The notes beneath the pieces were generated by a model. It worked only from the letters and a program-made list of their open reading frames with translations. It searched no databases and was not told the origin of the DNA. The position numbers and the translations under genes are program-made. Positions 15,540 to 25,038 of a stretch of 28,844 bases of DNA are shown here, in pieces. This stretch comes from Planctomycetota bacterium (lineage in GTDB: Bacteria; Planctomycetota; Phycisphaerae; WQYP01), in contig JAJYZY010000011.1 in the NCBI GenBank assembly GCA_021799715.1, forward strand, positions 1 to 28,844. The letters run 5' to 3'. Within the stretch, counting starts at the first letter, position 1, and each line of letters opens with the position of its first letter.

Positions 15540-16412
15540 ATGGCGGAAATCAACGCAAAAGATGTCATGACACTGCGGGCGCGTACCAATGCGGGCATGA
15601 TGGATGCAAAAAAGGCACTGGTGGAGGCCAATGGCGATATGGAAGCGGCCATTGAGCTGCTGCGTAAATGGGGCGCTGGTCGGGCGGAAAGCAAAACCTC
15701 CAATGAGATGAAAGAGGGCCTGGTTGGTGGGAAAATCAGTGAAGACGGAAAGCTCGGTGTGATGGTCCGCCTGGGCTGTCAGACTGATTTTGTCGCCCGA
15801 AATGAAGCTTTTCAGAAGTTGCTGCATGATCTGGTGGAGTTGGCGTTCACACACGACGTTTCGACTCCGGCCCAGCTCAATGCAGTTCAATATTCCGATG
15901 GTTCGGGGCGCAGCGTGGAAGCGGTGATCAAGGAACTCGTCGGCGGGTCCATCAAGGAAAACATGGCCGTCACGGGTTTGGCGCGATATAAAACAGCCCA
16001 TGGCCTGGTGGGCAAGTATGTGCATCATAATGCCAAAGTCGGCACATTGGTTCAGGTTGATGGCAGCGGCGATGACGCGGTTCGCGTGCTGATAGGCGAA
16101 ATTGCCATGCACGTCACCGCGGGAATGCCGTTTGTGCCGCTGGCCGTCAACCGGGAAGCGGTGGATGCAGCGGTGGTGCAGCGCGAAAAGGAACTGGCGG
16201 CGGAAAGCATGAAAGGCAAGCCGGCGAATCTGGTGGAGAAAATTGTGTCCGGGAAGATGGACAAGTTCTTCGCGGATAACGTTCTGCTGGAGCAGCCGTT
16301 TGTGAAGGATGAAAGCAAACGCATCCGTGATTTGGTGGCGGAAACCGGCAAGGCCGTGGCCGCGCCATTAACGGTGGTTGGTTTTGCCCGCTTTAAGGTA
16401 GGCGAAGTCTGA
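15540..16412 (+). CDS. tsf: Elongation factor Ts
   Basis: Guanine nucleotide exchange factor for EF-Tu. 290 residues, normal length. The N-terminal UBA-like domain reads VMTLRARTNAGMMDAKKALV, followed by AAIELLRKWG. The EF-Tu-contacting motif TDFVARN is at 82-88 (CQTDFVARN, where many species have ETDFVARN). Two core subdomains follow, ending VGFARFKVGEV. GAGGA lies about 9 nt before the ATG. It is followed after 29 nt by pyrH and then frr, the standard order, but rpsB, which normally precedes tsf, is missing; a divergent cold-shock gene lies there instead. Confidence 0.96.
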   Translation: MAEINAKDVMTLRARTNAGMMDAKKALVEANGDMEAAIELLRKWGAGRAESKTSNEMKEGLVGGKISEDGKLGVMVRLGCQTDFVARNEAFQKLLHDLVELAFTHDVSTPAQLNAVQYSDGSGRSVEAVIKELVGGSIKENMAVTGLARYKTAHGLVGKYVHHNAKVGTLVQVDGSGDDAVRVLIGEIAMHVTAGMPFVPLAVNREAVDAAVVQREKELAAESMKGKPANLVEKIVSGKMDKFFADNVLLEQPFVKDESKRIRDLVAETGKAVAAPLTVVGFARFKVGEV

Positions 16413-16441
16413 TTCTGTAACAGGTTTGGCTGGAGTTTTAC

Positions 16442-17230
16442 ATGATCCAACCGCGCTACCGCCGCGTTCTGTTGAAAATTTCCGGCGAAGGCCTTTGCCA
16501 GGAAGGGGGCTTTGGCTTTGATATGGCGGAACTCACCGGCATTGCCCGGCAGATCGCCGAAGTGGCGCAGCTTGGCGTGCAAGTGGCGGTGGTCATAGGC
16601 GGCGGGAATTTCATCCGCGGCGAGACGCTGGCAAAATCCGGTGAAATTCAACGGTCAACCGCGGATTATATGGGGATGCTGGCCACGGTCATCAACGCCA
16701 TGGCATTGCAGGAAGTTTTGGAGCATCTGGGGCGGCCAACGCGGGTGGCCAGCGCCTTGAATGTGATTCAAGTCGCCGAGCCGTTTATCCGCCGAAAGGT
16801 GCTGCGACATCTGGAAAAAGGCCGGGTAGTGGTGTTGGCGGCGGGCGTGGGGAATCCCTTTTTCACCACCGACACCTGCGCCGCCCTGCGGGCCACGGAA
16901 TTGCAGGCTGACGTGCTGCTGAAAGCCACGAAAGTCGATGGCGTATATGATTCGGATCCAAAGAAAAATTCCCACGCCAAGTGTTATTCGGAACTGACGT
17001 ATCGGCAGGTTATTACGGATAATCTGCGGGTAATGGATATGACGGCCATCAGCCTGGCGATGGAAAGCAAAATTCCGATTATCGTCTTCAACCTGAAAAA
17101 AGCGGGCAATATCATGCGCGTGATAGCAGGTGAATCCATCGGCACGCGCATTACCCACGCCGAAAACAACGGCCAATCAACGAACGCCCGCATGATTGCG
17201 GAAAGTTTATCACCGAATCCCGGAGCGTAA
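16442..17230 (+). CDS. pyrH: UMP kinase
   Basis: Phosphorylates UMP to UDP, feeding pyrimidine nucleotide synthesis; bacterial UMP kinases are hexamers regulated by GTP and UTP. 262 residues, about 20 longer than E. coli PyrH because of a C-terminal extension. Amino-acid-kinase fold motifs: LLKISGEGL (10-18), VVIGGGNFIRG (50-60), DYMGMLATVINAMALQ, TTDTCAALRATELQADVLLKATKVDGVYDSDP and MDMTAISLAMESKIPIIVFNL. GGAG lies 6 nt before the ATG. The stop codon is 4 nt upstream of the frr ATG, so the two are almost certainly translated from one message. Confidence 0.96.
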   Translation: MIQPRYRRVLLKISGEGLCQEGGFGFDMAELTGIARQIAEVAQLGVQVAVVIGGGNFIRGETLAKSGEIQRSTADYMGMLATVINAMALQEVLEHLGRPTRVASALNVIQVAEPFIRRKVLRHLEKGRVVVLAAGVGNPFFTTDTCAALRATELQADVLLKATKVDGVYDSDPKKNSHAKCYSELTYRQVITDNLRVMDMTAISLAMESKIPIIVFNLKKAGNIMRVIAGESIGTRITHAENNGQSTNARMIAESLSPNPGA

Positions 17231-17234
17231 AACC

Positions 17235-17795
17235 ATGCCCATAGACGAGATTTTATTCGACGCCGAAGAACACATGGAAAAAGCAATCGAGCACCTGCGC
17301 CACGAACTGCGCGGTTTCCGCACGGGACGGGCCAGCACCTCGCTGGTGGAATTTATCAAGGTGGACTATTACGGTGCGCCGACGGATTTACGATCTTTGG
17401 CATCTTTGACCACACCGGACGCCACATCCATTCTGATTAAACCGTTTGATCCGGCATCATTGAAAGATATCATCAAAGGCATTGAGGCGGCTAATCTGGG
17501 TATCAATCCGATCAATGACGGCAAGCAGATACGTCTGGTGTTGCCGCCATTATCCGGCGAACGGCGGCAGCAGTTGTTGGGAAAAGTCAAGGAGGCGGCG
17601 GAACATGCCCGCATTTCCATGCGCAATGTGCGGCGCGACGCCAATAAACACATTGATCAGGATGAAAAGGAATCCGGAACGCCCGAAGATCAGGCCAAGC
17701 AGGCCAAAGAGGACATTCAGGAACTATTGAAAAAATTTGAAGCCAAGGTAGATGAACTCGTGCAGGCTAAACACAAAGAAATCACCGAAGTTTAA
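17235..17795 (+). CDS. frr: Ribosome recycling factor
   Basis: With EF-G, splits post-termination ribosomes. 186 residues, as in E. coli (185). Domain I helices are evident: EHLRHELRGFRTGRAST at the start and AKQAKEDIQELLKKFEAKVDEL at the end; the small beta domain contains YYGAPTDLRSLAS and IKPFD, and the hinge has NLGINPINDGKQIRL. I chose the ATG at 17235 with GGAG 9 nt upstream; the earlier in-frame start at 17196 is inside pyrH. Confidence 0.96.
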   Translation: MPIDEILFDAEEHMEKAIEHLRHELRGFRTGRASTSLVEFIKVDYYGAPTDLRSLASLTTPDATSILIKPFDPASLKDIIKGIEAANLGINPINDGKQIRLVLPPLSGERRQQLLGKVKEAAEHARISMRNVRRDANKHIDQDEKESGTPEDQAKQAKEDIQELLKKFEAKVDELVQAKHKEITEV

Positions 17796-17895
17796 GACCG
17801 CTTGCCGATGGATTTAAACTGCGGGATCATCCGTCCATACTACCATTGCCAAATCTCGGCGCGGCGCTTACGGGGGGAAGTCTTGCCGCGATATG

Positions 17896-17924
17896 TTGGC
17901 CAACGGACAGTGAAGAACTACAAT
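17896..17924 (+). promoter_or_regulatory. Candidate promoter of the small heat-shock gene
   Basis: TTGGCC (17896-17901) and TACAAT (17919-17924) separated by 17 nt, about 55 nt before the start codon. No CIRCE or ROSE-type heat-shock element was recognised in the leader. Confidence 0.5.
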
Positions 17925-17987
17925 GGCGGGCGTCGAGCATGCGCGGAAATGCCGGCCTGATGGTTCGGTGCCAATGCCAAGGGGTCC

Positions 17988-18407
17988 ATGATGCGTGATA
18001 TTGAACTGGCAAATCTGGAAGAATCGGCCATGATGAACCGCATGGTCAAAGCTTTGGCCGATACGGTATTAAGCCGGGGTGTGTTTCAGTCGTGGGCAAC
18101 GGATTCCTGGCGGCCGGAAGTAAATTTGTATGAAACGCACAGTGCGTTTATGGTGTGCGCGGACCTGGCGGGAATGGACGAACATGCCATTCATGTCAGC
18201 GTGGCGGGCAATCAACTGGTGATCCGGGGACGGCGAATTTGCCCCATGCCCGGCGGCAAGGAAAAAGCGGTGGCGGTGCATCTGATGGAAATAGATCATG
18301 GTGTTTTCGGAAGGAACATCGATATTCCAGCCAATGTGGATGAATCTCGCATATCGGCGCACTATGATGCGGGAATGCTTTGGGTAACATTGCCCAAAGC
18401 GCGTTGA
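17988..18407 (+). CDS. Small heat-shock protein (Hsp20/alpha-crystallin)
   Basis: ATP-independent chaperone that holds unfolding proteins. 139 residues. The alpha-crystallin domain is clear: WRPEVNLYETHSAFMVCADLAGM (from residue 41), NQLVIRGRR, HLMEIDHGVFGRNIDIP and the closing GMLWVTLPKAR. The protein stops right at that last strand, so the C-terminal I-x-I tail that links dimers into oligomers is missing, and the N-terminal arm is only about 40 residues. Two adjacent ATG codons (17988, 17991) follow AGGGG; either could serve. It precedes lon, which fits a protein quality-control grouping. Confidence 0.88.
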   Translation: MMRDIELANLEESAMMNRMVKALADTVLSRGVFQSWATDSWRPEVNLYETHSAFMVCADLAGMDEHAIHVSVAGNQLVIRGRRICPMPGGKEKAVAVHLMEIDHGVFGRNIDIPANVDESRISAHYDAGMLWVTLPKAR

Positions 18408-18421
18408 TGTTCAGGCGGGAG

Positions 18422-18448
18422 TTGACGCCTTTTCTGTGGTGATATAAG
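18422..18448 (+). promoter_or_regulatory. Candidate promoter of lon
   Basis: TTGACG (18422-18427) and TATAAG (18443-18448) with a 15-nt spacer, in the 64-nt gap before lon. The predicted start near 18455 makes the TTG at 18460 unlikely as initiator. Confidence 0.4.
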
Positions 18449-18471
18449 CGGACGTTGGATTGCGGGATAGC

Positions 18472-21111
18472 ATGGCGGAAAAAAACAAAGTTCAAACACA
18501 ACCGTCGGAGCCGGGTGATAAGGAAACTTCGACGGGCAATGAGACACCGGCGGCGGTGGAACCCGGGGCAACCACGGCCAGTGTCGGTGGGCCGATGCTG
18601 CACCAGGTGCGAATTCCTGAAACAATTGCCATTATGCCGGTGCGCGATGCCGTCGCCTTTCCCGGAGCGGTTATTCCGCTGACGATCGGACGGGATAAAA
18701 GCCGACGGCTGCTTGATGATGTCATGCCCGGCGACAAAATACTCGGTGTGCTGACGCAGAAAAATGAGAGTGTGGAAAATCCGCAACCCGGGGATATGCA
18801 CACGGTGGGCACGGTGGCGATCGTGCTGAAAATGCTGCGTCCGGCGGATGGGCAGCAGAGCATAGTGGTGCACGGCCTGGTGCGGTTCCGGGTGCTGGAA
18901 TTTGTGCAGCAGGAACCATATCTCAAAGCGCGGGTTGAGGCCCTGCCGGATGCCGCGGAAAACTTCGGACCGGAAACGGATTTGCTCGTCGGCAGCGTCC
19001 GGAAGGCCGCAAAACGGATGATTGAATTGTCGCCGAATATTCCCGACGAGGCGGCCGGTATTCTCAATGATATTGATTCGCCGTCAACGCTGGCGGATTT
19101 TCTGGCGGCGAATCTGCACGAGTCGGTATCGGAAAAACTGGCACTGCTGGAAGAAACCGATGTAATCAAGCGCTTGCTGATGGTCCGCCAGCAGCTTGCA
19201 ACCCGCATAGAACTTCTGGAGCTTGAAGAAAAGCTCCAATCGCAGGTGCGATCCAGCATTGACAAAAATCAGCGGCATTATTTCCTTCAGGAGCAGTTGA
19301 AAGTCATTCAAAAGGAACTTGGCCAGGCGGATGAGCAGAGCCAGGAACTTGCGGACCTGAAAAAGCGCATTGAAGACGCGAAGGTGCCGGACGTGGTGAA
19401 AAAAGAGACGGACCGGGAGCTGGCGCGGCTGGCCGCGGTGCCGCAGGCGTCACCGGAATACGGGGTTATTCGGTCTTTTCTGGAGACGGTTGCGGAGTTG
19501 CCGTGGAGCAAATCCACGCAGGATGATCTGGATATCAACCGGGCTGGCGCGATTCTGGACCGCGATCACTATGACCTGGAAAAGATAAAAAAGCGCATCG
19601 TGGAATTTCTGGCCGTGCGCAAGCTCAATCCGGCGGGACGGGGTCCGATTCTCTGTTTTCTTGGCCCGCCCGGGGTGGGGAAAACGAGTCTGGGCAAATC
19701 CATTGCGGAGTCTCTGGGAAGAAAGTTTGTGCGCATGAGCCTGGGGGGTGTGCGGGATGAGGCGGATATCCGCGGTCACCGGCGGACGTATGTCGGTTCC
19801 ATGCCTGGACGTATTATTCAGGAACTGCGAAAAGTCGGCACAAATAATCCCGTGATGATGCTGGATGAAGTGGATAAGCTGGGCGCGGATTTCCGGGGTG
19901 ATCCATCGGCCGCATTGCTGGAAGTGCTGGACCCGCAGCAGAACAATACCTTTCAGGATCATTATCTTGGGGTTCCGTTTGATTTAAGCCATATCATATT
20001 TATATGTACAGCCAATTACATGGAACCCGTGCCGCCCGCCTTGCGCGACCGCATGGAAGTTATAGAAATTCCGGGCTACACGCAACAGGATAAGCTGCTG
20101 ATAGCCAGAAAATATCTTGTTCCGCGGCAACTGAAGGAAAATGGCATTACACGCCAAAACTGTGACATTCCGTCCGCAACGCTGGAAGCCATGATAGACC
20201 GTTATACCCGTGAGGCGGGGGTGCGCAATTTGGAACGCACCATTGGTTCGGTCATGCGTGGTGTGGCGGCGGCACTGGTCAGCGGCGCGCCGGCGGCCGG
20301 CAAAACCGGGGGGGTAAAGAAGACCGCGGCCAATGGCAAGCCGGCTGCGAAAAACGCCGCATCGGCCAAAAAGGAAAAAATAATGGTAAAGGCTGATGAT
20401 CTAAGCAAGTATCTTGGACCACCCATTTTTGAAAGTGAAGTGGCTCTGCGCACCGCCACCGCCGGTGTGGCAACCGGTCTGGCCTACACGCCGGCCGGCG
20501 GCGATATATTATTTGTGGAAGCCACGCGGATGCCGGGCAAGGGGCGGCTTCGCCTGACCGGGCAGATTGGCAATGTGATGCGGGAATCGGCGCACGCGGC
20601 CTATTCGCTGCTTAAGAATAATGCGGAAAAGCTGGGCATTAACGCGGTCATATTTCGCGATATGGATGTGCATGTGCATGTCCCGGCCGGAGCGGTTCCC
20701 AAAGACGGACCTTCGGCGGGCGTTGCCATGTACACTGCGTTGGCCTCATTATTCATGAATAAAGCGGTGCGGCCTGATGTGGCCATGACCGGGGAAATTA
20801 CTTTGCGCGGTCTGGTATTGCCCATCGGCGGGGTGAAGGAGAAGGTGATCGCGGCGCAGCACGCGGGAATTAAAACCGTGATTTTGCCGGATCGAAATGA
20901 AAAGAACCTGCAGGAAATCCGGCAGCAGTTGAAAAAAGAAATGAAGTTTGTTTTCGTCAAGACGGTCGATGACGTCCTGGCCGCCGCGATAAAAGCTGGT
21001 AATGGCACCGATCCCCGGCCCGTGTCCGCGGCGAAAAACAACGGCTTAAATCACACCCGCAAGAACCGCCGGCTTCCCGTGGAAAAAGTCATGGAGAATC
21101 CGGCGCGATGA
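18472..21111 (+). CDS. lon: ATP-dependent Lon protease
   Basis: Soluble AAA+ serine protease that removes damaged and regulatory proteins. 879 residues. Order: a ~45-residue Ala/Thr/Glu-rich lead, the LON substrate-binding domain ([16 protein letters not shown]), coiled helices ([17 protein letters not shown]), the AAA+ module with Walker A GPPGVGKT at 398-405 and Walker [11 protein letters not shown], then a protease domain with Ser748 in [10 protein letters not shown] and Lys791 in [10 protein letters not shown]. Residues about 604-637 form a Lys/Ala-rich insert ([17 protein letters not shown]…) between the AAA+ module and the protease domain, absent from most Lon proteins. I chose the ATG at 18472 (GGGA just upstream) over the TTG at 18460. 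Its TGA overlaps the lipB ATG, so the two are translationally coupled. Confidence 0.96.
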   Translation: MAEKNKVQTQPSEPGDKETSTGNETPAAVEPGATTASVGGPMLHQVRIPETIAIMPVRDAVAFPGAVIPLTIGRDKSRRLLDDVMPGDKILGVLTQKNESVENPQPGDMHTVGTVAIVLKMLRPADGQQSIVVHGLVRFRVLEFVQQEPYLKARVEALPDAAENFGPETDLLVGSVRKAAKRMIELSPNIPDEAAGILNDIDSPSTLADFLAANLHESVSEKLALLEETDVIKRLLMVRQQLATRIELLELEEKLQSQVRSSIDKNQRHYFLQEQLKVIQKELGQADEQSQELADLKKRIEDAKVPDVVKKETDRELARLAAVPQASPEYGVIRSFLETVAELPWSKSTQDDLDINRAGAILDRDHYDLEKIKKRIVEFLAVRKLNPAGRGPILCFLGPPGVGKTSLGKSIAESLGRKFVRMSLGGVRDEADIRGHRRTYVGSMPGRIIQELRKVGTNNPVMMLDEVDKLGADFRGDPSAALLEVLDPQQNNTFQDHYLGVPFDLSHIIFICTANYMEPVPPALRDRMEVIEIPGYTQQDKLLIARKYLVPRQLKENGITRQNCDIPSATLEAMIDRYTREAGVRNLERTIGSVMRGVAAALVSGAPAAGKTGGVKKTAANGKPAAKNAASAKKEKIMVKADDLSKYLGPPIFESEVALRTATAGVATGLAYTPAGGDILFVEATRMPGKGRLRLTGQIGNVMRESAHAAYSLLKNNAEKLGINAVIFRDMDVHVHVPAGAVPKDGPSAGVAMYTALASLFMNKAVRPDVAMTGEITLRGLVLPIGGVKEKVIAAQHAGIKTVILPDRNEKNLQEIRQQLKKEMKFVFVKTVDDVLAAAIKAGNGTDPRPVSAAKNNGLNHTRKNRRLPVEKVMENPAR

Positions 21112-21869
21112 ACGGTGCAGCACCCATCGTGCCGGACGGACAGCCTCAACAGCGCGGTGCGCCGAATGCAAATGAACAGGTAGCCAATCTGCATGAGCCG
21201 ACGGAGCTTATCGCAGTGGATCTTGGCGTCATGGAGTATCGCGCCGCGTGGGAAGCGCAATTGCAGTGGCACGCAAAAGTTCTAAATGGTTCATATTCCA
21301 GTGGCGTGGTGCTGCTTGTGGAGCATCCGCCGGTCATTACCATTGGGCGGCATCCGGGGGCGCTGGACCATCTGCTGGCCGACCGCGACGTGCTGGCGCA
21401 GCGCGGCGTGGCGGTGGAATTAACCGACCGGGGCGGAGATATAACGTTCCACGGGCCGGGGCAGTTGGTGGTCTATCCGATTATTCCCTTGAACCAATAT
21501 CATTTAAGAATACATGACTACATGCGGCTGTTGGAACAGTCGGTTATTCAGACATTGGCGAAGTGGAATATAACCGGATTGCGGGAAAACGGGGCAACGG
21601 GGGTTTGGGTAAAGCCCGCAAACGGTGGGTCGCATGGGTTGTCCAAGATTTGCGCCATCGGCGTTAAACTGCGTCGCTGGATTTCCCTGCATGGCCTGGC
21701 TCTGAACGTTACAACTGATTTGAGTTATTTCGAGCTGATTAATCCGTGTGGTTTGGGGCGGCCGGTCACATCCCTGCGGGCGGAACTGGATCAGCGATGC
21801 CCGGGCATGGAAAGCGTGAAAAAGCCGTTGGTTCGTGAATTATCCGGGTTGCTTGGTCATTTACGGTGA
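21108..21869 (+). CDS. lipB: Octanoyl-ACP:protein octanoyltransferase
   Basis: Moves octanoate from acyl carrier protein to lipoyl domains, the first step in endogenous lipoate synthesis. 253 residues, with a ~30-residue N-terminal extension compared with typical LipB. Motifs: VEHPPVITIGRH, DRGGDITFHGPGQLVVYPI, the catalytic Lys180 in SKICAIGVKLRRWISLHGLALN, and the catalytic Cys214 in INPCGLG. The ATG overlaps the lon stop as ATGA, so expression follows lon. lipA is not in the window. Confidence 0.95.
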   Translation: MNGAAPIVPDGQPQQRGAPNANEQVANLHEPTELIAVDLGVMEYRAAWEAQLQWHAKVLNGSYSSGVVLLVEHPPVITIGRHPGALDHLLADRDVLAQRGVAVELTDRGGDITFHGPGQLVVYPIIPLNQYHLRIHDYMRLLEQSVIQTLAKWNITGLRENGATGVWVKPANGGSHGLSKICAIGVKLRRWISLHGLALNVTTDLSYFELINPCGLGRPVTSLRAELDQRCPGMESVKKPLVRELSGLLGHLR

Positions 21870-21882
21870 ATTCCTATATAAT
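21853..21882 (+). promoter_or_regulatory. Promoter of typA
   Basis: TTGGTC (21853-21858), an 18-nt spacer and a perfect TATAAT (21877-21882). The -35 lies within the end of lipB. The leader is about 113 nt, long enough to hold regulatory structure, none of which I recognise. Confidence 0.6.
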
Positions 21883-22002
21883 AAGGGTCTTTGGCATTGT
21901 GGCCGCGTGATGGCCGCATAAGCGCTGTAACCGCCCGGAGCGGACTGGACGGCGGCTGGCATAAAGCTGCCGGATAAAACTTTTAACACTGGAATTCATA
22001 CA

Positions 22003-23859
22003 ATGAAACGCCGCGACGAACTACGAAATATCGCCATTATCGCCCACGTTGACCACGGCAAGACCACACTGGTGGACGCATTGCTGCGGCAATCCGGCAT
22101 GTTCCGAACGGGGCAGATGTCGGAAGACACGCTGATTCTGGATAACAACCCCCTGGAACGCGAACGCGGCATTACGATCCTGGCGAAAAACGTGGCCATG
22201 AATTACGCGGATTCCGCGGGCGTGATGCGGAAAATCAATATTATTGATACCCCGGGCCACGCCGATTTTGGCGGGGAAGTGGAGCGCGTGCTGAAAATGG
22301 CCGATGGCGTGCTGCTGCTGGTGGACGCCTTTGAAGGCCCCATGCCGCAGACGCGCTTTGTGCTCAAGAAGGCTTTTCATTATCACATCAAGCCCATCGT
22401 GGTGATTAATAAAATTGATCGCCCTGATTCGCGGCCCGATGAAGTACTCAATGAAATATTTGATCTGTTTGTGGAACTGGAAGCCGATGATGACGCGCTG
22501 GATTTTCCGGTCATTTACGCCTCCGGGCGCGCGGGTTTTGCGCGGCTCGAAACCACCGACACAAATATGGACATGCGGCCCTTGCTGGAAACCATTGTCA
22601 AGAAAATCCCCGGCCCGGTGGCCGATCTGGAAAAGCCGCTGCAAATGCAGATCACGAACATTGACTACAATGAATATGTCGGGCGCATCGGCATTGGCCG
22701 GGTATTCAACGGTTACCTGCGCAAGGGCGAAAAAATTGCCCTGTTGAAGCGCGACGGAAAAAATGAAGCCCACAATATTACGGAATTGTACCTGTTTGCC
22801 GGTTTGGGCCGGGAAAAAGCCGAGCATGTGGAAGCCGGGGACATCTGCGCTGTTGTCGGCATTGAAGATGTGGATATCGGCGATACCATTGCGGCCGCCG
22901 AGCACCCCGTGGCCCTGCCGCTGATTGATGTCGATGAACCGACTCTTAGCATGATTTTCAGTGTCAACGATTCGCCGTTCGCCGGGCGGGAGGGCAAATT
23001 CATAACCAGCCGGAATGTGCGTGATCGGCTGTATCGTGAATTACAAAGCAACGTTGCGCTGCGCGTGGAGGATACGTCATCCGCGGATTCATTGCGGGTC
23101 AGCGGCCGCGGCCTGTTGCACCTGGGCGTATTGCTGGAGAATATGCGCCGCGAAGGCTATGAACTGCAGGTCAGCAAGCCGAAGGTCATTTTCAAGGAAT
23201 TGAACGGCCACAAGTGCGAGCCGGTGGAAAATCTCGTCATTGACGTACCGCAGCAACATGTCGGCTCGGTCATGGAATCCATCGGTAACCGACGCGGCGA
23301 GCTGGTGCGCATGGATACCAAAGGCAATATGACGCACCTTGAATTCACCATTCCGGCCCGCGGCCTGATCGGCCTGCGTACCCGGCTGTTAAACGCCACG
23401 CAGGGTGAAGCGGTCATGCACCACACATTTCATGACTACCAGTTTATCCGCGGCGCGTTGCCGGGACGGCAAAACGGCGTCATGGTGAGCATGGAAAACG
23501 GCACAACCAATGCCTATGCCCTGGATACGTTGCAGGATCGCGGGGTCATGTTTGTCAAACCCGGGGATGAAGTGTACGAGGGCATGGTTGTCGGTGAATA
23601 CAACAAAGACACGGATATTACCGTCAATGTGTGCCGCGAAAAGAAACTTTCCAACATGCGCACCACTTCGAGTGACAAAAATATCATCCTCAAGCCGCCC
23701 CGGGATATGTCATTGGAAATCGCCCTGGAATACATTGAAGATGATGAACTCGTTGAAATTACGCCGCAAACCATTCGTCTGCGTAAGCGCTATCTCAAAG
23801 AGAATGATCGCAAACGCATGGGGCGATCGGATGCCGCGATGGAAGCCGTATCCGGATAA
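22003..23859 (+). CDS. typA: Ribosome-associated GTPase TypA/BipA
   Basis: Translational GTPase related to EF-G, needed for ribosome assembly and growth under stress such as cold. 618 residues, normal. GTPase motifs: G1 AHVDHGKTT (14-22), ERERGITI before G2, DTPGHADF (G3), [12 protein letters not shown] (G4) and the SG of YASGRAG (G5). EF-G-like domains II, III and V follow, then the family-specific C-terminal domain starting near [14 protein letters not shown], with [16 protein letters not shown] and [21 protein letters not shown]. The Shine-Dalgarno before the ATG is weak. It has a separate promoter and is followed after 44 nt by a PHP phosphatase gene. Confidence 0.97.
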   Translation: MKRRDELRNIAIIAHVDHGKTTLVDALLRQSGMFRTGQMSEDTLILDNNPLERERGITILAKNVAMNYADSAGVMRKINIIDTPGHADFGGEVERVLKMADGVLLLVDAFEGPMPQTRFVLKKAFHYHIKPIVVINKIDRPDSRPDEVLNEIFDLFVELEADDDALDFPVIYASGRAGFARLETTDTNMDMRPLLETIVKKIPGPVADLEKPLQMQITNIDYNEYVGRIGIGRVFNGYLRKGEKIALLKRDGKNEAHNITELYLFAGLGREKAEHVEAGDICAVVGIEDVDIGDTIAAAEHPVALPLIDVDEPTLSMIFSVNDSPFAGREGKFITSRNVRDRLYRELQSNVALRVEDTSSADSLRVSGRGLLHLGVLLENMRREGYELQVSKPKVIFKELNGHKCEPVENLVIDVPQQHVGSVMESIGNRRGELVRMDTKGNMTHLEFTIPARGLIGLRTRLLNATQGEAVMHHTFHDYQFIRGALPGRQNGVMVSMENGTTNAYALDTLQDRGVMFVKPGDEVYEGMVVGEYNKDTDITVNVCREKKLSNMRTTSSDKNIILKPPRDMSLEIALEYIEDDELVEITPQTIRLRKRYLKENDRKRMGRSDAAMEAVSG

Positions 23860-23903
23860 TGGAATTGCCGCGCCCGCCGATGGCTGAAACTGGGAAATAA
23901 ACC

Positions 23904-24617
23904 ATGAGCCGCATTGACGTACATAATCATTATCTACCCGGCATGGATGATGGTTGCCGAACATACGCGGACGCGGTGCCGTGCATTCGAGCCTTTATGG
24001 AAAAAGGCTACAATCGCTTTTTTCTCACACCGCATACGGGACCGACGGATATGTGCGACATTCGTCCGGAAGCCACGGTGGCGGCGATGGAGGAATTTCA
24101 GCGCCAAATGCGATTGGCCGGCATTACCGCTGAATTCAGACCCGGCGGCGAATTGCGGCTCTCCCCTGACATGCTGCGTTGGAAAGATACATCGGGGGTT
24201 CCGACTTATGGCATGAATACGCGCTATGTTCTGGCGGATTTATGGGAGCCGGACTGGCCGGTTTGGGCGGATCAATGTGTTGACTGGCTGGTGGGAAACG
24301 GCTTTACGGTTATCCTGGCGCATCCGGAACGCATGATGGTGATGCGGGAAAATCCAAAGTTTATCCAGACGCTGGCGGATCGCGGGTTGCTGTTTCAGGG
24401 AAACCTTGGTCCGCTGGGCGGATCAGAACCCGATGCGCAGCGGTTGTTGGCGGAACGCTTTTTGCGGGATGGCCGCTATTTCATGCTCGGATCGGATTGC
24501 CACCGCTTTGAACACGCCCGCGCCCGTCTGAATGGCTTTGAACGCGCCCGGGAGATTGTGGGTGAAAAGATGCTCGCTCAACTCACCATAGAGAATCCGG
24601 CCAAACTTTGGCTATAA
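23904..24617 (+). CDS. PHP-domain phosphatase, CpsB/YwqE-like
   Basis: 237 residues. Members of this family (CpsB, YwqE, Wzb-independent phosphatases) remove phosphate from bacterial tyrosine kinases that control capsule or exopolysaccharide synthesis, using a cluster of metal ions. The metal-binding motifs are complete: HNH in DVHNHYLPGMDDG (H7, H9), TPHTG, a Glu in PGGELRLS, ILAHPERM, and GSDCHRF near the end. GGGA lies about 8 nt before the ATG. It follows typA by 44 nt and may be transcribed with it. No tyrosine kinase or capsule gene lies in the window, so the partner is unknown; other PHP roles are possible. Confidence 0.82.
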   Translation: MSRIDVHNHYLPGMDDGCRTYADAVPCIRAFMEKGYNRFFLTPHTGPTDMCDIRPEATVAAMEEFQRQMRLAGITAEFRPGGELRLSPDMLRWKDTSGVPTYGMNTRYVLADLWEPDWPVWADQCVDWLVGNGFTVILAHPERMMVMRENPKFIQTLADRGLLFQGNLGPLGGSEPDAQRLLAERFLRDGRYFMLGSDCHRFEHARARLNGFERAREIVGEKMLAQLTIENPAKLWL

Positions 24618-25038
24618 GCCGGGATTTTCCCATATCGCAACTTTCGTTTGGTAAATCGGCAGGACATGTTGAAGCGACGCAGGCTGTTGTAGCCCGCATC
24701 ACGGATCGTAGTACTCCGGAACTCAGCATCCGGGATGCTTTCTCATATTTGCCGCCGGCAAATAGTCCGAATGTCATTTTGTGGTTTGACCGAATTACAC
24801 TTCTGCCGCGCAAGCAAATTCCACGGAAAAAAAAGGGTGAAAGGTGATCCGAACCGCGCTTAATCAAAATGCATCAATAAACGCTTGCGCGAAAATAATT
24901 CCACACTGGTCATGCCGCCGCGGGGGGGAACCGCCAAGCCGGGTGGCTGGTGTGGCAAAAGAAAGCGCGAAGTTCAGGATGCACAGCGCCAAATCATCGC
25001 GGAGGTTTTAACAATTAGAGCGGAATTCGGCTCACCGT
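24618..25038. other. Convergent intergenic region, no clear gene
   Basis: Lies between the PHP phosphatase and the GGDEF-EAL gene, which converge. A 79-codon frame opens at TTG 24608 inside the preceding gene and ends at 24847 with a Lys/Arg-rich tail; it has no Shine-Dalgarno and no recognisable motif, so I do not call it. CCACAC and GTGTGG near 24901-24956 could form a long imperfect stem. No T-run terminator was seen. Confidence 0.4.

Noticed and set aside
22021..22905. 294-codon minus-strand frame opposite typA
   Set aside because: It is antisense to an unmistakable TypA gene; the open frame follows from that gene's codon use.
24608..24847. 79-codon plus-strand frame after the PHP phosphatase gene
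   Set aside because: TTG start inside the preceding gene with no ribosome site and no family pattern; a competing frame is open on the other strand.
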